Shown: piece by piece, positions 32,531 through 40,742 of the stretch
Layout: every line of letters starts with the position of its first letter
How positions within the stretch are numbered: position 1 is the stretch's first letter
Origin: Hydrogenophilales bacterium
Lineage (GTDB): Bacteria > Pseudomonadota > Gammaproteobacteria > Burkholderiales > Thiobacillaceae
Direction: 5' to 3'
NCBI GenBank assembly: GCA_016719465.1
Contig: JADJYY010000011.1
Span: 62,001 to 126,000, forward strand
DNA length: 64,000 bases
Notes under the pieces: generated by a model
Told to the model about the DNA's origin: nothing
Database searches by the model: none
What the model saw: the letters and a program-made list of their open reading frames with translations, nothing else
Translations under genes and position numbers: made by a program

Positions 32531-33745
32531 GTGCCTTCCACGCCATTCGCCCCCCATGTCCGGCCACGCCGCGCCTTCGCGCGCGGCCTCATCCTGGTTC
32601 CCTGTTGCGCCCTGCTGCTGGCGGCCTGCGAAAAGGAAGTGCCCAAGCCCCAGCGCCCGGCGCCCGAGGTCACCGTGATCACGGTGACGCCGAGGACGAT
32701 CCCCTTCTCGAGCACCTTCGTCGCGCAGACCGAGAGCTCCCGCCAGGTGAATATCGTGGCGCGGGTATCGGGCTTCCTGGAGAAGATCGCCTACCAGGAA
32801 GGCGACCTGGTGAAGGAAGGCCAGATTCTCTTCCAGATCGATCCCAAGCCCTTCCAGGCTCAGCTGGCGGCGGCCAGGGCGGCGCTGGCGCAGCAGGAGG
32901 CGCGTCTGCAGACCGCGCGTCAGAACCTGGCGCGGGTGAAGCCCCTGGCCGCCCAGAACGCTTTGAGCCAGAAGGACCTGGACGATGCGGTGGGTCAGGA
33001 ACAGGCGGCAGCGGCTTCGGTCGAGGCGGCCAAGGCGCAGGTCATCGAGGCCGAACTCAACCTGGGCTACACCACCATCCGCTCGCCGGTGACCGGGGTC
33101 GCCGGCCGCGCCCTGCAGCGCGAGGGCGCCTATCTCAACGCCCAGGCCGAGAGCGCCCAGCTCACCTACGTGGCGGCGCTGGACCCGATCTGGGTCAACT
33201 ACAGCGTTTCCCAGAACCAGATGGCGAAAACCCGGGACATGCTGGACAAGGGCCAGGTCATCTTTCCCAAGAGCCAGGATTTCGACGTGGAGCTCGTGCT
33301 GCCCAGCGGCCAGCCTTACGGCAGGAAAGGCAAGATCAATTTCGCCGATCCTTCCTTCAGCCAGGATACCGGCTCGTTCATGGTGCGGGCCTCGCTGCCC
33401 AATCCCCGGGGCGAGCTGCGCCCGGGCATGTTCGCCACGGCGATCATGAAGGGCGCCGTGCGCCCGGACGCCATCGTGATTCCCCAACTGGCGGTGCAGC
33501 AGGGCTCCAACGGCCATCTGGTGTACGTCATCAAGCAGGACGGCACGGCGGAGGTGCGGCCGGTGGTGGTCGGCGATTACGAGGGCGACAAGGACATCGT
33601 CATCGTCAACGGCCTGCGGGCCGGCGACCGGGTGGTGGTGGACGGCGTGCTCAAGGTGGCGCCCGGCAAGCCGGTGAAGATCGTCGAGCCGGGGTCCGTT
33701 CCGGACCAGCCGGCCGCCAAGCCCGCCGCGGCGGCCAAGAAATAA
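32531..33745 (+). CDS. RND efflux periplasmic adaptor (AcrA/MexA family) lipoprotein
   Basis: Membrane-fusion subunit joining the inner-membrane pump to the outer-membrane channel. The 404-residue protein begins at a GTG with GGAG five to six bases upstream; its signal peptide has the lipobox LAAC (Cys33), so it is lipid-anchored like AcrA. Then the lipoyl half (SGFLEKIAYQEGDLVKEGQI), the alpha-hairpin (AALAQQEARLQTARQNLARV), the second lipoyl half (LGYTTIRSPVTGVAGRALQR) and the beta-barrel (VELVLPSGQPYGRKGKINFA). First gene of a complete three-gene pump operon. An in-frame upstream ATG at 32489 lacks a ribosome site. Confidence 0.93.
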   Translation: MPSTPFAPHVRPRRAFARGLILVPCCALLLAACEKEVPKPQRPAPEVTVITVTPRTIPFSSTFVAQTESSRQVNIVARVSGFLEKIAYQEGDLVKEGQILFQIDPKPFQAQLAAARAALAQQEARLQTARQNLARVKPLAAQNALSQKDLDDAVGQEQAAAASVEAAKAQVIEAELNLGYTTIRSPVTGVAGRALQREGAYLNAQAESAQLTYVAALDPIWVNYSVSQNQMAKTRDMLDKGQVIFPKSQDFDVELVLPSGQPYGRKGKINFADPSFSQDTGSFMVRASLPNPRGELRPGMFATAIMKGAVRPDAIVIPQLAVQQGSNGHLVYVIKQDGTAEVRPVVVGDYEGDKDIVIVNGLRAGDRVVVDGVLKVAPGKPVKIVEPGSVPDQPAAKPAAAAKK

Positions 33746-33757
33746 CCGGGCGGCGCC

Positions 33758-36700
33758 ATGTTCACCCACTTCTTCATCGACCGGCCGATCCTCTCGGCCG
33801 TGATCTCCATCCTCATCGTCATCGGCGGCGCCGTCGCCATGTCCGTGGCGCCCATCGAGCAATACCCGGAACTGGCGCCGCCCCAGGTGAAGATCTCCGC
33901 GCGCTACCCGGGCGCGACGGCGGAAGTCATCGCCAACACCGTGGCCTCGCCCATCGAGGCCCAGCTCAACGGTGTCGACAACCTGCTGTATTTCTATTCC
34001 ACCAGTTCGTCCAGCGGCAACGTCGACATCAACGTCTTCTTCAAGCCCGGCACCAACTCCGACATCGCCCAGGTCAACGTGCAGAACCGGGTCAGCCAGG
34101 CCACGGCCCAGCTGCCCCAGGCCGTGGTGCAGCAGGGCATCACGGTGGACAAGCAGTCGTCCAGCTTCCTCATGGTGCTGTCCATCTATTCCCCGGACGA
34201 GCGCTACGACGCCACCTATCTGGACAACTACACCAACCTCTATGTCCTCGATGAATTGAAGCGGGTGCCGGGGGCCAACCGCTCCTCGGTGCTGGGCCTG
34301 CCCGACATCGCCATGCGGGTCTGGCTGCAGCCCGACCGCATGGCCCAACTCGGCATCAGCACCGGGGAGGTGGCGGCCGCCATCGACAGCCAGAACCAGA
34401 CCTTCGGTGTCGGCCAGCTGGGCGCCCAGCCCTCCATCCCCGGCGTCGAACAGCAGTTCGTCGTCACCACCCAGGGCCTGCTCACCAAGCCGGAGGAATT
34501 CGAGAACATCATCGTCCGCGCCGCCAAGGAGGGCGCCGCCATCGTCCGCATCAAGGACATCGGCCGCGTCGAGCTGGCCAAGCGCGACTACTCGATTTCC
34601 AGCCGCATGAACGGCAAGAAGGCCACCACCATCGCCGTCTACCAGCAGGCCGGCGCCAACGCCGTGGAAGCCGCCGAGGCGGTGCGCAAGCGCATGGAGG
34701 AACTCAAGCAGCGCTTCCCCACCGGCCTGGACTACAAGATCGTGCTGGACACCAGCCAGTTCACCCTGGCCTCCATCGACAAGGTGGTGCACACCTTCTT
34801 CGAGGCGGTGGTGCTGGTGGTGGCGGTGGTGTTCCTGTTCCTCCAGTCCCTGCGCGCCACCATCATCCCCATCCTGGCGGTGCCGGTGTCCATCATCGGC
34901 ACCTTCGTCGGCATGCACCTGCTGGGTTTCTCGGTGAACATGCTGACCCTGTTCGGCATGATCCTGGCCATCGGCCTGGTGGTGGACGACGCCATCGTGG
35001 TGGTGGAGAACGTCGAGGCCAACATGACCAAGCGCGCCCTCTCGGCCCTGGAGGCGGCGAAGGCGGCCATGAGCGAGATCGCCGGGGCGCTGATCTCCAT
35101 CGTCATGGTGCTGGTGGCGGTGTTCCTGCCCGTGGCCTTCCTGGGCGGCGTCACCGGCACCCTCTACAAGCAGTTCGCCGTCACCATCTCCATTTCCATG
35201 GTGATTTCCGGCATCATGGCGCTGACCCTGTCGCCGGCGCTGGCCGCCATCATCATCAAGGCCCACCACGGCAAGAAGAACCGCTTCTTCCAGGCCTTCG
35301 ATAACGGCTTCGAACGACTCCAGCGCGGCTACGTGGGCCTGGTGGCCCGCGTGATCCAGGCCTGGCCCCTGTCCCTGGCGGTGTTCGGCGCGGTCATCTT
35401 CGGCATCGTCTTCATGTTCAGGATCGTGCCCGCCAGCTTCGTGCCGGACGAGGACCAGGGCTATTTCTTCGTCGTCGCCCAGGCGCCGGACACGGCCAGC
35501 CTGAATGTCCTCGGCGACCTCACGCGCAAGCTCGAACAGACCATCCTGGCGGACCCCGCGGTGTCGGATGTGGGCACCGTGGACGGCTACAGCCTCATCG
35601 ACGGCCAGTTCTCCAACAACAGCGCCATCCTGTTCGGCCTGTTCAAGCCCTTCGAGGAGCGCAAGGATCCGTCGCTGCTGACCTTCGACGCGCTCAAGCG
35701 ACTGAACGCCCGGTTCCAGGGCATCAAGGAGGGCGGCGCCTTCGCCCTCAACCCGCCCTCCATCCCCGGCATGGGCACCACCGGCGGCTTCGAGTTCTAC
35801 ATCCAGAATCGAGGCGCCGGCGACACCCGCGCCACCGCCCAGGCCGTCGATGCCTTCCTGGCCAAGGCCCGGCAGCGGCCGGAACTGCAGGGACTGAACA
35901 CGACCTTCCGCGCCTTCACCCAGCAGCTGTTCGTGGACCTGGACCGCAACCGGGCCGAGGTGCTGGGCGTGCACGTGAGCGATGTGTTCCAGGCCATCCA
36001 GGCCTACTTCGGCTCCCAGATCGCGGGCCAGTTCAGCCAGTTCAGCCGGGTCTGGTGGGTGATCATGCAGGCGGACGCGGAGTATCGGGTCAGCCCGTCG
36101 GACTTCAACAAGATCTACGTGCGCTCCGATTCCGGCGCCAACGTGCCGCTGTCGGCGGTGATCACCACCCGCTATGTCGCGTCGCCCAAACTGATGACCC
36201 GCTTCAACGGCTTCCCGGCGGTGAAGATCACCGGCAGCCAGGCGGCGGGCTACAGCTCGGGCCAGGCCATCGCCGCCATGGAGGAGGTCGCCCGGGAAGT
36301 CCTGCCGTCGGACTTCGATTTCGCCTGGGCCGGACAGGCGCTGCAGGAGAAGGGCGCCGGGGGTACCTCGTCGACGGCCTTCATCTTCGGCCTCGTCGTC
36401 GTGTTCCTGATCCTGGCCGCTCAGTTCGAGAAATGGACGCTGCCGCTGGCCGTGGTGCTGGCGGTGCCCTTCGCCGTCCTGGGGGCGCTGCTCATGACCT
36501 GGGGCCTGGGCCTGGAGAACGACGTGTACTTCCAGGTGGGCCTGGTGACCCTGGTGGGCCTCTCGGCCAAGAACGCGATCCTGATCTGCGAGTTCGCCAT
36601 CGAGCGCGTGCGCCATGGCATGGCGGTGCGCGAGGCCGCCATCGAGGCCGCCGGCCTGCGCCTGCGCGCCATCGTCATGACCTCCCTGGCCTTCGGCCTG

Positions 36701-36940
36701 GGCTGCGTGCCCCTGGCCACCGCCAGCGGCCCGGGCGCCAACAGCCTGCGCGCCATCGGCACCGGCGTCATCGGCGGCATCATCGCCTCGACCCTGGTCG
36801 CCACCCTGTTCACGCCTTTGTTCTTCTGGCTGCTGGAATCCATGAGCGGGAAATTCGCGGGCAAGAAGGGACAAACCCAAGCGGCCGCCCCGGCTGCGGA
36901 GGCTTCCTCCGCGTCGGCCGAAGCGGAAGGAGGGCACTGA
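33758..36940 (+). CDS. RND efflux transporter (AcrB/MexB-type, HAE1 family)
   Basis: Proton-driven inner-membrane pump for drugs and other hydrophobic compounds. The 1060 residues have the RND start FTHFFIDRPILSAVISILIV, periplasmic loops (QYPELAPPQVKISARYPGAT), and the proton-relay aspartates in helix 4 (GLVVDDAIVVVENVE). The second half repeats the plan (GLSAKNAILICEFAIERVR, SLAFGLGCVPLATASGPGAN). A short Ala/Glu-rich tail follows. It starts 12 bases after the adaptor and ends one base before the outer-membrane channel gene. Substrate cannot be predicted. Confidence 0.96.
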   Translation: MFTHFFIDRPILSAVISILIVIGGAVAMSVAPIEQYPELAPPQVKISARYPGATAEVIANTVASPIEAQLNGVDNLLYFYSTSSSSGNVDINVFFKPGTNSDIAQVNVQNRVSQATAQLPQAVVQQGITVDKQSSSFLMVLSIYSPDERYDATYLDNYTNLYVLDELKRVPGANRSSVLGLPDIAMRVWLQPDRMAQLGISTGEVAAAIDSQNQTFGVGQLGAQPSIPGVEQQFVVTTQGLLTKPEEFENIIVRAAKEGAAIVRIKDIGRVELAKRDYSISSRMNGKKATTIAVYQQAGANAVEAAEAVRKRMEELKQRFPTGLDYKIVLDTSQFTLASIDKVVHTFFEAVVLVVAVVFLFLQSLRATIIPILAVPVSIIGTFVGMHLLGFSVNMLTLFGMILAIGLVVDDAIVVVENVEANMTKRALSALEAAKAAMSEIAGALISIVMVLVAVFLPVAFLGGVTGTLYKQFAVTISISMVISGIMALTLSPALAAIIIKAHHGKKNRFFQAFDNGFERLQRGYVGLVARVIQAWPLSLAVFGAVIFGIVFMFRIVPASFVPDEDQGYFFVVAQAPDTASLNVLGDLTRKLEQTILADPAVSDVGTVDGYSLIDGQFSNNSAILFGLFKPFEERKDPSLLTFDALKRLNARFQGIKEGGAFALNPPSIPGMGTTGGFEFYIQNRGAGDTRATAQAVDAFLAKARQRPELQGLNTTFRAFTQQLFVDLDRNRAEVLGVHVSDVFQAIQAYFGSQIAGQFSQFSRVWWVIMQADAEYRVSPSDFNKIYVRSDSGANVPLSAVITTRYVASPKLMTRFNGFPAVKITGSQAAGYSSGQAIAAMEEVAREVLPSDFDFAWAGQALQEKGAGGTSSTAFIFGLVVVFLILAAQFEKWTLPLAVVLAVPFAVLGALLMTWGLGLENDVYFQVGLVTLVGLSAKNAILICEFAIERVRHGMAVREAAIEAAGLRLRAIVMTSLAFGLGCVPLATASGPGANSLRAIGTGVIGGIIASTLVATLFTPLFFWLLESMSGKFAGKKGQTQAAAPAAEASSASAEAEGGH

Positions 36941-36941
36941 C

Positions 36942-38381
36942 ATGCGCGCTCCATTGATCCTGGCCGCCACCGTGCTCGCCCTCGGCGGCTGCATGACCGG
37001 CCCCGACTATGTCCGCCCCCGGGTGAGCGTGCCCGAGCAATGGCGGTCCGAATACAAGGATGCCCGCGACCTGGCCGACAGCCGCTGGTGGGAGCAATTC
37101 CAGGATCCGGTGCTGGACGACCTGATCCGTGCCGCGCTCGCGGAAAACAAGGACCTGCGCATCGCCACCGCCCGGGTGGAGGAATTCGCCGGTCGCCTGC
37201 AGTCCAGCAACGCGCCCCTGTTCCCGCAGATCGGCTACCAGGCCGGCGCCGGACGCCAGCGCGCATCCGAGCAGAGCGGCCCCACCGAGTTGCCCGCCGG
37301 CGTCGATCCCACCTATTCCAGCTATGCGGGCGTGCTCACCGCCAGCTGGGAACTCGACGTCTGGGGGCGCATCCAGCGTCTCACCGAGGCCGCCCGCGCC
37401 GACCTGCTGGCCAGCGAGGAAGGCCGCCGTTCGGTCATCCTGACCCTGGTCACGGCGGTGGCCAACGGCTACATCACCCTGCGCGGCACCGACCGGCAAC
37501 TGGAGATCAACCGAGCCACGGCCGACGCCTACCTGCAGACCCTGCGGCTGTTCGAGCTGCGCTACAAGGGCGGCGTCATCAACGAGATGCAACTGGCCCA
37601 GGTGCGTTCCCAATACGAGCAGGCCGTCGCCCGCATCCCGCTGTTCGAGCAGCAGGTCGCGCGCCTGGAAAATGCCTTGTCGGTGCTGCTGGGCCGCAAC
37701 CCGGGGTCAATCCCCCGCGGCAAGGCCATCGACGAGCTGGCGCGGGCCGCCGTCCCCGCCGGCCTGCCCTCGACCCTGCTGGAGCGCCGCCCGGACATCC
37801 TCGCCGCCGAGCAGAACCTGGTGGCCGCCAATGCGCGTATCGGTGCCGCCCGCGCCCTGTATTACCCGAGCATTTCCCTGACCGGCTTCCTGGGCAGCAC
37901 CAGTACCGAGTTCTCGGACCTGTTCAGCGGCGCGACAAAAACCTGGTCCTTCGCCGGCTCCCTCGTCGGACCCATCTTCGACGCCGGCGCCATCGAAGGC
38001 ACCGTGGCCCAGGCCGAGGCGCAGCAAAGGCGCCTGTTGTCCACCTATGAACAGACCCTCCAGAACGCTTTCCGCGAGGTGGACGACGCCCTGGTGGATT
38101 ACCGCAAGTCCGGCGAAAGCCTGGCGGCCCAGGCCCGCGACGTGGAGGCCCTGAAAACCTACGCGCGCCTGGCCAACCTGCGTTTCGACGCCGGCTATTC
38201 CGACTACCTGGAGGTGTTGGACGCCCAGCGCAGCCTGTTCACCTCCCAGCTCAACTTCACCCAGAGCCAGGCGCTGCAGTTCCAGTCCCTGGTGAACATC
38301 TACAAGGCCCTGGGCGGCGGCTGGGTGACCGAGGCGGACAAGCTGACCGTGGCCAAGCCGAAGCTGGCCGCCGGGAAATGA
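36942..38381 (+). CDS. outer-membrane efflux channel (OprM/NodT family) lipoprotein
   Basis: TolC-like outer-membrane channel of the pump. The 479-residue protein has lipobox LGGC (Cys17) followed by MTGPDYVRPRVSVPEQW, the typical OprM start, and two OEP repeats (AENKDLRIATARVEEFAGRL, ASWELDVWGRI; RRPDILAAEQNLVAANARIG, YYPSISLTGFLGS, RLANLRFDAGYSDYLEVLDA). A GGAAGGAGGGCAC ribosome site overlaps the end of the pump gene, so the three genes form one operon. Downstream is a convergent hairpin. Confidence 0.95.
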   Translation: MRAPLILAATVLALGGCMTGPDYVRPRVSVPEQWRSEYKDARDLADSRWWEQFQDPVLDDLIRAALAENKDLRIATARVEEFAGRLQSSNAPLFPQIGYQAGAGRQRASEQSGPTELPAGVDPTYSSYAGVLTASWELDVWGRIQRLTEAARADLLASEEGRRSVILTLVTAVANGYITLRGTDRQLEINRATADAYLQTLRLFELRYKGGVINEMQLAQVRSQYEQAVARIPLFEQQVARLENALSVLLGRNPGSIPRGKAIDELARAAVPAGLPSTLLERRPDILAAEQNLVAANARIGAARALYYPSISLTGFLGSTSTEFSDLFSGATKTWSFAGSLVGPIFDAGAIEGTVAQAEAQQRRLLSTYEQTLQNAFREVDDALVDYRKSGESLAAQARDVEALKTYARLANLRFDAGYSDYLEVLDAQRSLFTSQLNFTQSQALQFQSLVNIYKALGGGWVTEADKLTVAKPKLAAGK

Positions 38382-38393
38382 ACTGAGGGCGAA

Positions 38394-38411
38394 CGCCGGC
38401 GCCAGCCGGCG
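38394..38411. terminator. GC-rich hairpin between convergent genes
   Basis: CGCCGGC (38394-38400) and GCCGGCG (38405-38411) pair across a four-base loop; CTGAG/CTCAG outside extend the stem. There is no T run, so termination strength is uncertain. It lies in the 32-base gap where the efflux operon meets the opposing membrane-protein gene. Confidence 0.35.
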
Positions 38412-38413
38412 GC

Positions 38414-40330
38414 TCAGCCGCGCAGGGCCCGCAGCATGGAGCGCAGCCCCAGGTCGCGCGCCCGCAAGGCCACCCACAGGGCCAGCACGAAGCTCACCAG
38501 CAGGTTGGTCGCGGCGATCAGGGCCACGCCCAGGACGACCCAGGCCAAGGTTGCGCCATCCAGGTTGAAGTCGAGGGCGGCGGCGGCATAGCCCAGGTTG
38601 GCGGAGGCGAAGGCCACGTGGCGGATGTCGATGGGCAGGCCGAAGAGGAAGCCGATGAAGCCGGCGCCCCCCAGCATGAGGCCGAACAGCAGGTTGCCCA
38701 TGATGCCGCCCAGACGGTGGTTGACCGCGTTGCCCAGCCAGGCGGCGCCACGCTGCCCGGCGACGAGCCGCAACCAGCCCAGCCGCGCCACCCGCTCGCC
38801 GGTCCGGTTGTAACGGGCGAAATTGTCGAAATAACCGGAAATGAGGCCGGCCAGGAACAGGCAGACTCCGGCCACCGCGGCGTGGGCGATGACCGGGCTG
38901 TGCAGGGGATGCAGGTCGCGCAGCAGGTGGGCGGCATCGCCCCGGCTGACGGCGGCGCCCTCGCTCCCCGCGCCCAGGTACCAGCCCAGGCCCATGGCGA
39001 CTGGCAGGGCCAGGCCGACGTTGCCCAGGATGGCGACGCTCTGGCTGCGGGCGACGGCCGCCAGCATGGCGCGCAGGCGGTCGCGCCGCCAGCCGTCGCG
39101 GTGGGCCTCGCCGATGGCGGCCGCCAGGGTGGCGGCGGTCATGGCCGGCTGCTTGGTGGCCACGGTGAGCCCCAGCAGGTAGATCAGGACGAAGCCGAGG
39201 CCGTAGTTGAGGCCGTAGGCCAGGGCCTGGATGGCGGGCGCCAGGTTCTGGTGATGCAGCAGGATCTTGAACAGGGCCAGCACGCCGATGATGGCACCGC
39301 CGCCCAGCGCCGCCCGGGCCATGGCGGACAGCTCTCCCGGGCCGCTGGCGATGTAGTGCTCGCCGGTCTGGCTGGCGTTCTCCGTGACGCGCAGGGACAG
39401 CACGCCGGTGGCCTCGCGCAGGTAATCGCGCACGCTGTCGCGACGCAGGCTTTCGCGCAGCGCCGTGGAGAAGAACCGTCCCCAGGCGTCGGCCAGGCTG
39501 GGCAGATCGCGGCCGGGGGCCTCGTCCAGCAGCATGATCAGCAGTTCCAGCCGGTTCAGACTCTGGGCGAGCCGCCGCAGCAGCAGGGTCAGCGTCAGGT
39601 TGGTGCCGTGTCGCCGCGCGCGCGCCTCGATCTCCAGCACCACGTCGCGGCAGGCGGTCAAGCGGCCCAGCAGGGGCGCGACGTCGTCGCGCCGGCGCAG
39701 CCATTCGTCCAGATCGCCGGCCAGGGCGAGGAAGGGGCTTTCGTCGCCGGGTTGGCGCGGGCGCAGTCGCCGCGCCTCCGGGTGCTCACCCCAGGCGGCG
39801 CAGCGGCAGGCCAGCAGGCGGGCGGCCTCGGCCTGGCGGGCGTGGATGCGGGCCGAGCGCGCATCCGCGACCGGGTTGTCCTCGCCGACGCGCCGCCAGA
39901 ACTCGCGGCGCGTCTCCAGCGTCAGCCGGTCCAGCCAGCGGGCATCGACGGGCTTGCGGAAGACGCGGCGCAGGGCGGCGATGAGGTCGCTCTCGTCGCG
40001 GACTTCGGGCAGCAGGTGGTTGCCGATGCGGCGACGGAGTTCCCGGGCGAAGCCGCGATCCGGCAGGATGCCCACCTCCGTATAGAAGGGCAGGGCATCG
40101 TGCAGGGCGAACAGGTTCCAGATCAGCTCGCGCAGGCGGACGAGCAGGTCGGGGCGCGCATCCAGCAGTTCGATCAGGGTCCGCATGCGGGCTTCGGCGC
40201 GGTCGAGCAGGAAGCGGGAAGGGCGCAGCCGGTCGATCAGCCTGGCGAGGCGCGGGACGGGATCCTCGCCGACCTCGGGTTCTTCCTCCAGAACCTGGGC
40301 GAGTTTCCGGGTCAGCTTGTCATTGGCCAT
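38414..40330 (-). CDS. polytopic membrane protein of the family labelled site-specific recombinase (Gcr-like)
   Basis: A 638-residue protein with a helical cytoplasmic N-terminal half (about 1-340, rich in Arg/Leu: ARLIDRLRPSRFLLDRAEAR, EREFWRRVGEDN-like segments) and a membrane half with about six to seven helices (GGAIIGVLALFKILLHH, YGLGFVLIYLLGLTVA, AVAGVCLFLAGLISGYFDNF, IMGNLLFGLMLGGAGFIGFL, TNLLVSFVLALWVALRARDL). The whole matches the SpecificRecomb family of beta- and gammaproteobacteria. No tyrosine- or serine-recombinase catalytic motif is visible, so the database name is doubtful; real function unknown. The ATG is at 40330. Confidence 0.75.
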   Translation of the reverse strand: MANDKLTRKLAQVLEEEPEVGEDPVPRLARLIDRLRPSRFLLDRAEARMRTLIELLDARPDLLVRLRELIWNLFALHDALPFYTEVGILPDRGFARELRRRIGNHLLPEVRDESDLIAALRRVFRKPVDARWLDRLTLETRREFWRRVGEDNPVADARSARIHARQAEAARLLACRCAAWGEHPEARRLRPRQPGDESPFLALAGDLDEWLRRRDDVAPLLGRLTACRDVVLEIEARARRHGTNLTLTLLLRRLAQSLNRLELLIMLLDEAPGRDLPSLADAWGRFFSTALRESLRRDSVRDYLREATGVLSLRVTENASQTGEHYIASGPGELSAMARAALGGGAIIGVLALFKILLHHQNLAPAIQALAYGLNYGLGFVLIYLLGLTVATKQPAMTAATLAAAIGEAHRDGWRRDRLRAMLAAVARSQSVAILGNVGLALPVAMGLGWYLGAGSEGAAVSRGDAAHLLRDLHPLHSPVIAHAAVAGVCLFLAGLISGYFDNFARYNRTGERVARLGWLRLVAGQRGAAWLGNAVNHRLGGIMGNLLFGLMLGGAGFIGFLFGLPIDIRHVAFASANLGYAAAALDFNLDGATLAWVVLGVALIAATNLLVSFVLALWVALRARDLGLRSMLRALRG

Positions 40331-40440
40331 GTCGGCTTGCTTTCACATCGTCGTTGCGGGCATGCCCGTCATATTACCGGCGCGCCGGGGCCCGCGGGTC
40401 CGTCGCCCGGGCCTTCGCGCGGTACCCCGTGGTTTACTAA

Positions 40441-40557
40441 GCTTTGCGAAAGTGAAACCACATTCCTCCCCCCCCAGCCTCCCCTGCGGGGAGGGGAGCC
40501 GCTGGCGGGGAGGGGAGAAGGGGCCAGCAAGACGGCATATGGCATTACTTTCGAGAA
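40441..40557. repeat. palindromic MITE-like repeat, copy B (intergenic)
   Basis: In opposite orientation to copy A. Ends: GCTTTGCGAAAGTGAAACCAC (40441-40461) and ATGGCATTACTTTCGAGAA (40539-40557), which are inverted relatives of each other (CGAAAGT-AA-CCA core) and of the ends of copy A. Inside is CCTCCCC/GGGGAGG (40478-40494) with a three-base loop and the CCCCAGCC core. It occupies much of the 412-base gap before typA; the remainder holds a possible TACAAT -10 element at 40707-40712 for typA. Confidence 0.7.
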
Positions 40558-40742
40558 AATCAGTATCGTGAATCCGCGCCGGGGGGCGCCTTTTCAGCAG
40601 CCAGGCCGGGGCCGGCGGGGTTACCCGGGTGCGTCCAGCGAGCGACAGAGGTGAATAAGTTGGCGCCGCGCATGCGCTTAAGCCATATCGTGTCAGGGTG
40701 CCGGTGTACAATATTCGGCTTTGCTAATAAGAAGTTACCCAC

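Noticed and set aside
38414..40330. Mobile element or integron because of the recombinase family name
   Set aside because: No catalytic residues, no attachment sites and no repeats at its borders; the protein is polytopic.
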